Of a stretch of 48,873 nt of DNA, positions 25,994 to 34,191 are shown one piece after another. Both the position numbers and the translations under genes were made by a program. Source of the DNA: Microcystis viridis FACHB-1342 (lineage in GTDB: Bacteria; Cyanobacteriota; Cyanobacteriia; Cyanobacteriales; Microcystaceae). The stretch covers positions 1 through 48,873 of the forward strand of contig NZ_JACJSV010000035.1 in NCBI RefSeq assembly GCF_014698335.1, in the 5' to 3' direction. The notes beneath the pieces were generated by a model, which saw only the letters and a list, made by a program, of their open reading frames with translations, ran no database searches and was not told where the DNA came from. Each line of letters starts with the position of its first letter. Position 1 is the stretch's first letter.

Positions 25994-26014
25994 TAAAAGT
26001 TTATAATTTTTAGT

Positions 26015-26046
26015 AAAACCGATCCCCTAGGCGATCGGTTTTTAAT
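26015..26046 (+). terminator. psbY terminator
   Basis: AAAACCGATC (26015-26024) and GATCGGTTTT (26033-26042) form a 10-bp stem with an 8-base loop, followed by A/T-rich sequence with T runs. Confidence 0.8.
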
Positions 26047-26072
26047 TTTTTCTTATCGAGCGATCGCTGATT

Positions 26073-26204
26073 GGGGTGTAGGGTGTAGGGTGTAGGGTGT
26101 AGGGTGTAGGGTGTGGGGTGTAGGGTGTGGGGGGAATAAATAAAAATAATCTCCTGAATCCTGAATCCTGACTCCTGAATCCTGTCTCCTGAATCCTGGC
26201 TCCT
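26073..26204. repeat. Two heptanucleotide tandem arrays
   Basis: 26073-26131 is built of about eight GGGTGTA/GGGTGTG units. 26150-26204 is built of TCCTGAA/TCCTGAC/TCCTGTC-type units. The first unit in reverse complement also occurs at 9890-9921 and 18809-18841. These are the short tandemly repeated heptanucleotides (STRR-type) known in cyanobacteria. The frames through them are artefacts. Confidence 0.75.
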
Positions 26205-26244
26205 AACCCCACCAATATACCTTTTCAGCAATCTCTACCTAACC

Positions 26245-27579
26245 ATGAAATCTAACTATCAAAATCTCATTGAAGAACTTGCCCATCTGGAAATTATCAC
26301 CGATCCGGGGCAAGTGGCGAAACTTTCCTTAGATTATTATCATTTTAGTCCCATTTTAGAGGCACAACTGCAAGATAAACGGGCTGATTTAGTCATTCGT
26401 CCCCACAATAGCCAAGAGGTTATTGACATCGCTAAAACCTGCGTTAAATACCAAATTCCTTTAACAGTTAGAGGTGCGGGTACAGGTAATTATGGTCAAT
26501 GTGTTCCCTTGCAGGGAGGAGTAATTTTAGACACAACCAAACTAACAAAAATTATCTCGATCGAACCGGGTACAGCACGGGTAGAAGCGGGGGTAAAAAT
26601 GGCATTTTTTGATAAACAAGCTCGCGCAATCGGTTGGGAATTAAGAATGGCTCCCTCTACCTATCGGACGGCGACAATTGGCGGTTTTATCGGGGGTGGC
26701 AGTGTGGGCATGGGTTCGATTAATTATGGACAATTGAAGGATAGAGGCAATCTGCAAGCAGTGCAATTAGTCACCCTAGAAGCGGAACCAAAAATTATCG
26801 AACTACGGGGGGATGAAGTAGAAAAAGTCAATCATGCCTACGGAACCAATGGCATTATTACCGAGTTAGAAATAGCCCTCGCTCCCTGTTATCCTTGGGC
26901 AGAATTTATCGTTACTTTTGCCGATTTTATCACCGCCGCTAAATTCGGTCAAGCTCTTAGTGATAGTGATGGCATTGTCAAGAAAATGGTTAGTGTGCAC
27001 TCCTGGCCAATTCCCGCTTATTTTATCGCTCTTAAGGATTATTTACCCACAGGAAAAGCGGCAGTTTTGTTAATAGTATCGGACAGCGATCGAGTGGCAT
27101 TAGAATCTTTAATTAAAGAATATAATGGTGAACTTACCTACTATAAAACGCCAGAAGAAACCCAAAAAGGCAACAGTATCTTAGAATTTACTTGGAATCA
27201 TACCACTCTCCATGCGCGTAGTTCTAACCCCAAAATAACTTATCTACAGGCTTTTTATTTTAATCTAGCCACGGTAGAGAAACTCTATAATTATTTTGGT
27301 GAGGAAATCATGATGCACCTAGAATTTTTGAAATTTCAAGGTAAAGTTATTCCCGCCGGTCTTCCCTTGCTAGAATTTACCACAGAAACTCGATTAAATG
27401 AGATTATTGCTATCTATGAACAACAGGGGGCAGCCATTGCCAATCCTCACACTTATATCATGGAAGATGGCGGCAGCAGACAGATTAATCCGCTACAACT
27501 AGAATTTAAACAACTCGTCGATCCCTACGGATTAAACAATCCGGGTAAAATGCGAGCATGGGTTGAAGCAAGGGGGTAG
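26245..27579 (+). CDS. FAD-binding oxidase (GlcD-like)
   Basis: This 444-residue protein has an N-terminal FAD_binding_4 (PCMH-type) domain at about 45-220: ADLVIRPHNSQEVIDIAKTC, PLTVRGAGTGNYGQCVPLQGG, PGTARVEAGVKM and GGFIGGGSVGMGSINYG. The C-terminus ends in GLNNPGKMR, typical of the glycolate/lactate oxidase-like group. The electron donor is probably a 2-hydroxyacid, but residues do not settle it. It is a soluble flavoprotein. The ATG at 26245 follows a repeat-rich leader. It is monocistronic. Confidence 0.85.
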   Translation: MKSNYQNLIEELAHLEIITDPGQVAKLSLDYYHFSPILEAQLQDKRADLVIRPHNSQEVIDIAKTCVKYQIPLTVRGAGTGNYGQCVPLQGGVILDTTKLTKIISIEPGTARVEAGVKMAFFDKQARAIGWELRMAPSTYRTATIGGFIGGGSVGMGSINYGQLKDRGNLQAVQLVTLEAEPKIIELRGDEVEKVNHAYGTNGIITELEIALAPCYPWAEFIVTFADFITAAKFGQALSDSDGIVKKMVSVHSWPIPAYFIALKDYLPTGKAAVLLIVSDSDRVALESLIKEYNGELTYYKTPEETQKGNSILEFTWNHTTLHARSSNPKITYLQAFYFNLATVEKLYNYFGEEIMMHLEFLKFQGKVIPAGLPLLEFTTETRLNEIIAIYEQQGAAIANPHTYIMEDGGSRQINPLQLEFKQLVDPYGLNNPGKMRAWVEARG

Positions 27580-27608
27580 GGATTCGATTCAGGCTAAATT
27601 AAACAAGA

Positions 27609-27690
27609 TAAGTAGGTAGGCGTTAAAAATTATCAGATGCCCCCCTTATCAAGGGGGGATTAAGGGGGGATCGAACCTAAAACACTAACC
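27609..27690. repeat. Partial family-A inverted-repeat element
   Basis: It begins TAAGTAGGTAGGCGTTAAAA, then TTATCAGATGCCCCCCTTAT and G-run blocks ending GATCGAACCTAAAA, which also occurs in the 32072-32177 copy. The second terminus is not evident. Confidence 0.6.
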
Positions 27691-27794
27691 GGTGAAAAGG
27701 GAGTGGGGAAAACAAAACTCTCCGCTGCCCCTTGCCTATTCCCGGACTTGCCCCGATCCGATACAATTAAACGGTTGTCTTGGAAGAATTAATA

Positions 27795-29090
27795 GTGATC
27801 GAGCGTTATACTCTCCCTGCGATGGGGAATTTGTGGACGGATAGATATAAATATCAAACATGGCTAGAGGTAGAGATAGCCGTCTGTGAAGCGCAGGCAG
27901 AATTAGGCTATATTCCGGGGGATGCAGTAGAAGAAATTAAGGCAAAAGCTAATTTTGATCCCGATCGCATTTTAGAAATAGAAGCAGAAGTGCGCCACGA
28001 TGTCATCGCATTTTTAACAAATGTTAACGAATATGTGGGCGAACCGGGGCGTTATATTCATTTGGGTTTAACCAGTTCTGATGTATTAGATACCGCCCTA
28101 TCCTTACAATTAGTCGCCAGTTTAAACCTGATTTTAGAACAATTAGAAGATTTTATCCAAGCCCTGCGTTATCGCGCCCAAGAACACCGTTATACAGTCA
28201 TGGTAGGACGTTCCCACGGCATTCACGCCGAACCGATCACCTTTGGCTTTAAACTAGCGGGATGGTTAGCGGAAGTGCTGCGAGGACGCGATCGTTTAAT
28301 TCGCTTGCGCCAAGACATCGCCATCGGTAAAATATCCGGTGCAGTGGGAACCTATGCCAATATTGACCCGAAAATTGAGGCGTTAACCTGTCAGAAGTTA
28401 GGATTAGAACCGGATACCGCTTCCACTCAAGTGATCTCCCGCGATCGACACGCCGATTATGTGCAACAATTAGCCTTATTAGCGGCTTCGATCGAACGTT
28501 TTGCCGTGGAGATTCGCAACCTGCAAAGAACCGATGTCCTAGAAGTGGAAGAATACTTTTCCAAAGGACAAAAAGGCTCCTCCGCTATGCCCCATAAACG
28601 TAATCCCATCCGTTCAGAACGCTTAACGGGAATGGCGAGAATTATCCGTAGTCATACCGTTTCCGCCTTAGAAAATATCGCCCTCTGGCACGAAAGAGAT
28701 ATTTCCCATAGTTCCGTAGAACGGTTGATGCTGCCGGATGTTTGCATTTTGACCCACTTTATGCTCAAGGAAATCACCGATTTAGTCAAAAATCTGCTGG
28801 TGTATCCCGAAAACATGAAGCGAAATATGAATGTTTACGGTGGCGTGATTTTCAGTCAAAGAGTTCTTTTAACTTTGGTGAGTAAGGGAATTAGCCGGGA
28901 ATCTGCCTATAAAATCGTCCAAGAAAACGCCCATCGCGCTTGGAACACCGATAACGGCAATTTTAAAGCTTTTATCAGCCAAGATGAACGAGTTACCGGC
29001 ATTTTATCCCCCGACGAGATCGAAAGTTGCTTTGATCCCCAGCAGCACCTAAATCATCTTAATAGCATCTACCAAAGGTTAGATATTTAG
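27795..29090 (+). CDS. purB: Adenylosuccinate lyase
   Basis: 431 residues from the GTG at 27795, where the sequence becomes the family start IERYTLPAMGNLW and GGAAG lies 8 bases upstream; a TTG at 27780 is in frame. Signature GSSAMPHKRNPI carries the catalytic Ser loop of the fumarase/aspartase superfamily, with GRSHGIHAEPITFG and TSSDVLDTALSLQL. It cleaves SAICAR and adenylosuccinate in purine synthesis, releasing fumarate. It is cytoplasmic. It seems to be transcribed alone. The assignment is secure. Confidence 0.96.
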   Translation: MIERYTLPAMGNLWTDRYKYQTWLEVEIAVCEAQAELGYIPGDAVEEIKAKANFDPDRILEIEAEVRHDVIAFLTNVNEYVGEPGRYIHLGLTSSDVLDTALSLQLVASLNLILEQLEDFIQALRYRAQEHRYTVMVGRSHGIHAEPITFGFKLAGWLAEVLRGRDRLIRLRQDIAIGKISGAVGTYANIDPKIEALTCQKLGLEPDTASTQVISRDRHADYVQQLALLAASIERFAVEIRNLQRTDVLEVEEYFSKGQKGSSAMPHKRNPIRSERLTGMARIIRSHTVSALENIALWHERDISHSSVERLMLPDVCILTHFMLKEITDLVKNLLVYPENMKRNMNVYGGVIFSQRVLLTLVSKGISRESAYKIVQENAHRAWNTDNGNFKAFISQDERVTGILSPDEIESCFDPQQHLNHLNSIYQRLDI

Positions 29091-29137
29091 GGAGCGAATT
29101 AGGGAATAGGGAAGCGGGGGTGATCGAGCAATCCCCA

Positions 29138-29190
29138 GATTTTGTCGGGTGCGTTTCTTGCTGCGACGACAGGGAACGCACCTTACCGAT
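29138..29190. repeat. Dispersed palindromic repeat (GGTGCGTT...AACGCACC)
   Basis: GATTTTGTCGGGTGCGTT faces GAACGCACCTTACCGAT around a short loop, a hairpin between purB and the COP23 paralogue. A second copy lies at 31199-31251. Confidence 0.6.
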
Positions 29191-29234
29191 TATGATACAA
29201 TCGCGGCATATACTTCTCGCTTGCGACAACCGCG

Positions 29235-29795
29235 ATGAATGTTTTCTGGCGCTATTTCCCCTTGGCATTTGTTGTTATGCTTTCTAATGGTTTCACCCCA
29301 CAACAAGGGCGAACGGAATCACCCAAAGTTACCTGTCAAATAGAAAGCTATCCCTCCACAAAGCAAAAAGTTCCCACGACAATGATCCAGAACGGAACGG
29401 CGAATTTAGTACCATTTATTTATTGGGTGGAGGAAGTTGCGGGGGAAAAGCCACTAGAGCGGTGCAAGGAAGTTTCTGAGATTATTCAAGCAAGATATGA
29501 CGATAAAACCTGGAGTCGTTCTTTTTTACGGACGGGAAAATCTAGTGATAATTATCCGATCATTTGTTTTGTCAAGGAACCCAAAGATAAAGCTTGCGAT
29601 ACCGAAAGAGAACTTATCGTTAAATTAAAGCGAGGGGAAAACGCGGAAAGAGTTTTAGATAAGATGTTAGCCCTTCGCTATCGGTTAATAAGAAGAAACT
29701 TTCTTACATTCACGGATAATTTTATTTTTTATTCTGGGGGAGCCAACCTTTATATCCCACATTCAGCACTTGATGGTGTGAGTATATATACTTAA
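29235..29795 (+). CDS. COP23-domain exported protein, second copy
   Basis: This 186-residue protein has a signal peptide (YFPLAFVVMLSNGFTPQQG). Its core has the same plan as the protein at 7011: VTCQIESY, IYWVEEVAGEKPLERCKEVS, YPIICFV and ELIVKLKRGENAERVLDKML, with conserved cysteines and the LKRGE motif. It lacks the Pro-rich, Trp-ending tail and has no protease neighbours, so it is probably a stand-alone paralogue. Its function is unknown. Confidence 0.78.
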   Translation: MNVFWRYFPLAFVVMLSNGFTPQQGRTESPKVTCQIESYPSTKQKVPTTMIQNGTANLVPFIYWVEEVAGEKPLERCKEVSEIIQARYDDKTWSRSFLRTGKSSDNYPIICFVKEPKDKACDTERELIVKLKRGENAERVLDKMLALRYRLIRRNFLTFTDNFIFYSGGANLYIPHSALDGVSIYT

Positions 29796-30229
29796 CGAGC
29801 TACTCCCAGCAGATTATTTTGCCAAAATTTTATTTATTGAAAAACAGCTAAAACCATTGCAGGGTAAGTATTTCAGGCTTTTCTTTTGTCTATAAATGAT
29901 TTGACGGTATATTGGGTTCAAGTCCGACTAAGCTATTGAGAGGAGTATCAATTCATCCAATATCTCCCCCATAAGAGATTTAGACAAAAATACTTAAATA
30001 GCTGTAAGCCTTTCTATGACTGGGTTAGGTTAAATAAAAAATATTCAAAATAACCTGCTGGATGTGGGTTATATTGATGTTGATAAGTTTATCGAAGAAG
30101 TGGAGCGATCGAGGACTGAAAGACAATGATAAAAAGGATGCTATTTTGTGAAATATGGTTCTTTGGTTTGTGTTATGCAATGGAGGGCAGGGTTTCTGTG
30201 TCTTGACAGCGAAAACTTTTAATCATAGA
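29796..30229. other. Intergenic region with coding-like remnants
   Basis: No intact gene was recognised. At 30034-30129 a frame without a start codon gives NNLLDVGYIDVDKFIEEVER then SRTERQ and stop. Its TGA overlaps an ATG (30126) opening a 26-codon frame, MIKRMLFCEIWFFGLCYAME, whose DNA partly matches 17074-17102. The 4-base stop/start overlap suggests the ruins of a two-gene cassette. Confidence 0.35.
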
Positions 30230-31045
30230 CTATTTAGCTTCTTTAACCGAATCTAACTCTAAAGAGTTGATTATCTCTTTCGCTTCCTTTTCATACTTAT
30301 CAAAGTCTTGGGTACTGGCTTCATAACGAATCGTATATTGTTTTTTACTGTATAAAAAACCAATATCTCTTCGTTTAATATTGTCTGCATCATAAACTAA
30401 TTCATAGTTAGCTGAATTACCCTTGAATTGAAATTTTTCATTACCTCTAAAATAAGTGTTTTTCTTGTTATCTATAAATAATTGTGCTTGTTCTTTTTCT
30501 TTTTGGTAAAATTTTTGCAAAGTAATATCGTTTTCATAAAGCTCTTCGACAATCAAGAGTATTTTAGGAGAATTGCTTTCATTACTAACAAAAGACTTGG
30601 GGATGATGGTAGCGTCAGGAACATCAGGAATTGCGACAGATTGACATCCAAGTTGTTGCCAATGTTGTTGCCAATTCTGCGAGATTTGAACAGTGATACC
30701 CTCGCAAGAGAAGGAAACAGGTTTTGGCAATAACATAGTTAGCCAGAGTTGAACCTTATCGGGATTAGTGATAATGTATGGAATAACCGAACCCAATAAT
30801 AAAGTCAACAATGCAAGGATCGATTGTTTTGTCTTTTTCTCTGATTCGGTAGAATTTACAGAGGGTTGTTCGGATTGATGAATTTTTTTCTGATTGTTTG
30901 TCCAGAAAGGTAATAGTTGACCGATCCTTGTAATGATCAATTGTTTTGATTTTGTCTCTGGTTTGGTAGAATTTACAGAGGGCTGTTCGGATGGATGACT
31001 TTTTTGCTGATTGTTTTTCCTAGAAAAGGGTAGTTTAGGGATCAT
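30230..31045 (-). CDS. Single-pass membrane protein with PsbP-like C-terminal domain
   Basis: This 271-residue protein has a cytoplasmic N-terminus with an internal duplication (SHPSEQPSVNSTKPE and IHQSEQPSVNSTESE), one transmembrane helix at about 76-93 (ILALLTLLLGSVIPYIIT), then an outer domain. The last 50 residues (KRRDIGFLYSKKQYTIRYEA, then FDKYEKEAKEIINSLEL) look like the final strand and helix of PsbP/DUF1795-fold proteins. The fold assignment is tentative. It is monocistronic and faces the infC promoter region divergently. Confidence 0.6.
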   Translation of the reverse strand: MIPKLPFSRKNNQQKSHPSEQPSVNSTKPETKSKQLIITRIGQLLPFWTNNQKKIHQSEQPSVNSTESEKKTKQSILALLTLLLGSVIPYIITNPDKVQLWLTMLLPKPVSFSCEGITVQISQNWQQHWQQLGCQSVAIPDVPDATIIPKSFVSNESNSPKILLIVEELYENDITLQKFYQKEKEQAQLFIDNKKNTYFRGNEKFQFKGNSANYELVYDADNIKRRDIGFLYSKKQYTIRYEASTQDFDKYEKEAKEIINSLELDSVKEAK

Positions 31046-31469
31046 TGGTTGAGGATGGTTGTTGATGGCATACAGCAGTTACCTTATTCCTCTGGTACAG
31101 CCAACTCCTTATTGGGTAAGCTTTTCGGTCTAGGGAATTTACCAGAACAAACATGAATCCGCCGTAACGATATTATAACTACCGATCAATTCCTGAGAGA
31201 TTTTGTCGGGTGCGTTACCTGCCGCAAGGAGGGAGAACGCACCTTACCGATCGATTCCTGAGAGTATAGGGTCTTAGTCTAACAAAGCCCATAGACAACA
31301 GCTTATCTGGCTGACGGCCGACGGCTGACGACCGGCGGCTAAAAATTAACATTGCAAGAAAACTTAACAATTGGCCAAGAAACTCGATCGAGTAGGTAGA
31401 ATAACAAGTAAATCATTTTGTAAACTCCACCCGATTAACTAACTAGAATAGAGATAACCCAGAACGCCT
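31046..31469. other. Divergent promoter region / infC leader with repeats
   Basis: No gene. It contains the palindromic repeat at 31199-31251, flanked by near-identical 19-base direct repeats (ACCGATCAATTCCTGAGAG at 31181 and ACCGATCGATTCCTGAGAG at 31246), and CGGC-rich small palindromes at 31310-31340. Confidence 0.5.
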
Positions 31470-32000
31470 GTGATAGATAAAAGACGCACTACTCGCGATC
31501 TCCCCCAAATTAACGAAAGAATCCGCTTTCCCGAAATCCGCGTTATCGATAGCGACGGCTCTCAACTGGGAATTATTACTCCTGCCGAAGCTTTGCGCGT
31601 GGCCGAAGAAAAGGAACTTGATCTCGTCCTCGTCAGTGAAACGGCAAGTCCTCCCGTTTGCCGGATTATGGACTATGGCAAGTACAAGTTTGAACAGGAG
31701 AAAAAAGCCCGCGAAGCCAAGAAAAAACAGCATACAGCCGATATAAAAGAAGTTAAAATGCGCTATAAAATCGATGAGCATGACTACAACGTGCGAGTCA
31801 ACCAAGCGCAACGTTTTTTAAAAGCGGGAGATAAGGTAAAAGCGACGATTACCTTCCGAGGTCGGGAAATTCAACACTCTAACCTAGCGGAAGAATTACT
31901 GGCTCGCATGGCCAAGGATTTAGAGGATGTGGCTGAGGTACAGCAAGCACCAAAAAAAGAAGGTCGTAACATGATGATGATGTTATCGCCGAAAAAATAA
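31470..32000 (+). CDS. infC: Translation initiation factor IF-3
   Basis: This 176-residue protein starts at GTG 31470. The N-domain has [20 protein letters not shown], and the C-domain has [36 protein letters not shown] and [13 protein letters not shown]. It binds the 30S subunit and checks start-codon pairing. Non-AUG initiation of infC is typical and allows autoregulation by IF-3. An intrinsic terminator follows at 32014-32037, so it is a single-gene unit here. Confidence 0.96.
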   Translation: MIDKRRTTRDLPQINERIRFPEIRVIDSDGSQLGIITPAEALRVAEEKELDLVLVSETASPPVCRIMDYGKYKFEQEKKAREAKKKQHTADIKEVKMRYKIDEHDYNVRVNQAQRFLKAGDKVKATITFRGREIQHSNLAEELLARMAKDLEDVAEVQQAPKKEGRNMMMMLSPKK

Positions 32001-32013
32001 CTAACTAATCCAG

Positions 32014-32037
32014 AAAAAGGGGCTAAGTCCCCTTTTT
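32014..32037 (+). terminator. infC terminator
   Basis: AAAAAGGGG, loop CTAAGT and CCCCTTTTTT form a compact stem with a T run. Confidence 0.85.
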
Positions 32038-32071
32038 TGTTCTTCGGAAATCCCGAAAGGAACCCGATCAT

Positions 32072-32177
32072 TTAAGTAGCTGGTTATAATTAAATTAAAA
32101 ATGGATTTTAGGTTCGATCCCCCCTGCCCCCCTTGATAAGGGGGATGTCTGATAATTTTTAACGCCTACCTACTTAA
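32072..32177. repeat. Small inverted-repeat element (family A, complete, 106 bp)
   Basis: The left end TTAAGTAGCTGGTTATAATT and the right end, read inward as TTAAGTAGGTAGGCGTTAAA, are imperfect inverted repeats. The internal GATCCCCCCTGCCCCCCTTG block matches the other copies. Confidence 0.65.
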
Positions 32178-32298
32178 AACAAATGTATTATCCGAGAATT
32201 AAGTCTCTGGATTGAAATCACAGGCATTCACAGGGGTTAACCTATGAGCAAAAGACTATTGTGAAGCATAGCCTAAAAATTGATTACCGAGTTTACTG

Positions 32299-32661
32299 CT
32301 ATTGAGCGTGAATGCGTGGATGGAGTAAACGCTCCACTGGTTGACCGTTTTTTAAATGTTCTTCGACAATCTGATTGACATCCTCTGGTTTAACACGACA
32401 GTACCAAGTTTCTTCGGGAATAATCCTCACCGTGGGGCTAGTGCTACACTGTCCTTGACAGCTACTGGTCATAACGATGACATCTTCTGGGAGAGCTGCC
32501 GTTTGCCAAGCTAAAAGAAGCTCGGACGCACCCTGCACCAAACAGGAAGAATGCTGACAGACCATCACAAATCGCTTTTGGGGATAAGACATATTACCTA
32601 AAAACTTGCAAAATTGGATAGTTCCCTGGGTATATTCTTGGGAGTCGCTTTGGGGAAGCAT
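32299..32661 (-). CDS. Thioredoxin-like [2Fe-2S] ferredoxin
   Basis: This 120-residue protein starts at ATG 32661; an alternative ATG at 32592 (MSYPQKRFVMVCQHSSC) gives 97 residues and matches the usual start of the fold. Four cysteines in the C-x4-C...C-x3-C arrangement (VCQHSSCLVQG and SSCQGQCS) are those of thioredoxin-fold 2Fe-2S ferredoxins. It probably serves as a low-potential electron carrier or redox sensor; its partner is unknown. It is monocistronic. Confidence 0.8.
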   Translation of the reverse strand: MLPQSDSQEYTQGTIQFCKFLGNMSYPQKRFVMVCQHSSCLVQGASELLLAWQTAALPEDVIVMTSSCQGQCSTSPTVRIIPEETWYCRVKPEDVNQIVEEHLKNGQPVERLLHPRIHAQ

Positions 32662-32778
32662 AGTTTTATTTTGCCCCGAATCCCCGATACTGGCAACACA
32701 AAAAAAAGAGGCTGAAAATTAACCATCAATCTTTAAAATAGAATTGGGAGAAAAATTTAGTCAATCAAGAGGGTAAAA

Positions 32779-33480
32779 GTGGCATTCGCTAGTCATTGGA
32801 TCATGTTAGGTTTATTATTGGGTTTTGCTGTTGCCCATAGCGGATTAGCCAGTTTACGAATGCGGGGAGAAGCTATCATCGGTGCGCGACTGTATCGGGT
32901 ATTATTTGCCCTTGTGAGTATCCCTCTAGCAGTAATTTTAGTAGTTTATTTCTTCAATCATCGTTATGATGGTTTGCTTCTCTGGCAAGTACAGGGAGTA
33001 ACCGGAGTAAAAACCCTAGTTTGGATACTTTCGGCCATTTCTTTTTTCTTTCTCTATCCTGCCACCTTTAACCTGCTGGAGATCGCCGCTATCCAAAAAC
33101 CCCAGGTTCATCTCTATGAAACCGGCATCCTGCGCGTTACCCGTCATCCCCAGATGGTAGGACAGGTGATCTGGTGTATTGCTCACACCCTCTGGTTAGG
33201 GACAAGCTTTACCCTATTAACTTCCCTAGGTTTAATTGCTCATCATCTTTTTGCCGTCTGGCATGGCGATCGCCGGCTAGAAGACCGTTACGGAGAGGCA
33301 TTTTTAAAGATCAAAGAACGCACCTCAGTGGTTCCCTTTTTAGCAATTATCGATGGTCGGCAAAGTCTAAAATGGCAAGAATTCCTTCGTCCTGCCTATC
33401 TAGGAGTAACAGGGTTTATTTTACTCCTCTGGTGGGCGCATCCTTGGCTAATGCAAGCAACAAGTAAAATTTATTGGTGA
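32779..33480 (+). CDS. NnrU-family membrane protein, probable 15-cis-zeta-carotene isomerase
   Basis: This 233-residue protein starts at GTG 32779 and has about six hydrophobic helices. Motifs VAHSGLASLR, RLYRVLFALVSIPLA, TRHPQMVGQVIWCIAHTLW and HRRL-like GDRRLEDRYGEAF match NnrU proteins, with the histidines that ligand heme b in plant Z-ISO. Published work on a Synechocystis NnrU homologue, as I remember it, showed zeta-carotene isomerase activity needed in the dark. That role is likely here, but NnrU paralogues exist. It lies 88 bp upstream of the thioredoxin gene. Confidence 0.75.
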   Translation: MAFASHWIMLGLLLGFAVAHSGLASLRMRGEAIIGARLYRVLFALVSIPLAVILVVYFFNHRYDGLLLWQVQGVTGVKTLVWILSAISFFFLYPATFNLLEIAAIQKPQVHLYETGILRVTRHPQMVGQVIWCIAHTLWLGTSFTLLTSLGLIAHHLFAVWHGDRRLEDRYGEAFLKIKERTSVVPFLAIIDGRQSLKWQEFLRPAYLGVTGFILLLWWAHPWLMQATSKIYW

Positions 33481-33568
33481 TTTTGCTCCCAACCCCTTTC
33501 CTGTTGATCCCGATTGGTGTAGAATGGCTTCTATATCAAAATAAAGTTTTCATAAAATACGTTTAGAC

Positions 33569-33910
33569 ATGATACTATCTGTCAACGAAAAGAGCTTCCC
33601 TAAGCTAGTTTTAGAGTCTTCTCGTCCGGTTCTCGTGTATTTTTGGGCGCCTTGGTGTGGTTTATGTCGTTTAATCCAACCCACCCTCTTTTCTTGGCAA
33701 AATGAGTGTCAAGATGCGATTCAATTAGTCGGTGTCAATGCCGATAATAATTTTAAATTAGCTAATAGTTTTCGTCTGCGTAGTCTGCCTACTTTAATTC
33801 TCTTCGATCGAGGTGTTCCGGTTCACCGTCTGGAGGAAATTCACAGTCGCGAGGAATTGCAACAAACCCTGCGACTAATAGTCAAAAATCAAATCCCGCG
33901 TTCAGCTTAA
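33569..33910 (+). CDS. Thioredoxin-family protein
   Basis: This 113-residue single thioredoxin fold has the active site WAPWCGLC (Cys30, Cys33), where the usual CGPC is CGLC. Other hallmarks are VLVYFWAPW, ANSFRLRSLPTLILF with the cis-Pro, and a C-terminal helix. CGLC should shift redox potential and partner choice. It is cytoplasmic with no signal peptide. Confidence 0.88.
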   Translation: MILSVNEKSFPKLVLESSRPVLVYFWAPWCGLCRLIQPTLFSWQNECQDAIQLVGVNADNNFKLANSFRLRSLPTLILFDRGVPVHRLEEIHSREELQQTLRLIVKNQIPRSA

Positions 33911-34032
33911 GGGAAAGATATCTTTTCTGATGGGACTGGCAGAGATAATATAATGGGACAAAAAGTAGATAATCCCAATTGCTACAACTCCCATAGTTCC
34001 CCCAGTTCAAAAAATTAGGAGGCTTGAAAAAA

Positions 34033-34191
34033 ATGCCGATTGGTGTGGCTGAATTTGTCGAAAATCAGGAAAATCGCTGTCCTGTGGTACTACTACTAGA
34101 TACCTCTGGTTCAATGCAAGGGGAACCGATTAAGGCTCTCAATGATGGGATCAAAACCTTGATTATAAATTATTGGGTCAGGATGTTTTGA
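34033..34191 (+). pseudogene. vWA-domain protein, N-terminal fragment
   Basis: A strong ribosome-binding site (TTAGGAGG) leads to an ATG and MPIGVAEFVENQENRCPVV, then LLLDTSGSMQGEPIKALNDG with the MIDAS motif D-T-S-G-S. After IKT the vWA sequence stops and reads IINYWVRMF then TGA, because the DNA switches to the PP2C fragment in another frame. Only about 43 of some 200 residues remain. Such TerY-like vWA genes normally head a vWA/PP2C/kinase cluster. Confidence 0.75.

Noticed and set aside
26010-26231. 73-codon leftward frame with repeated HPTPYTL/LQESGFRIQE peptides
   Set aside because: It is translation of the heptanucleotide arrays; frames open through period-seven repeats are expected by chance.
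29913-29928. GGGTTCAAGTCC resembling a tRNA T-arm
   Set aside because: The flanking 5-base arms do not pair, and no acceptor, D-arm or anticodon arm can be placed around it.
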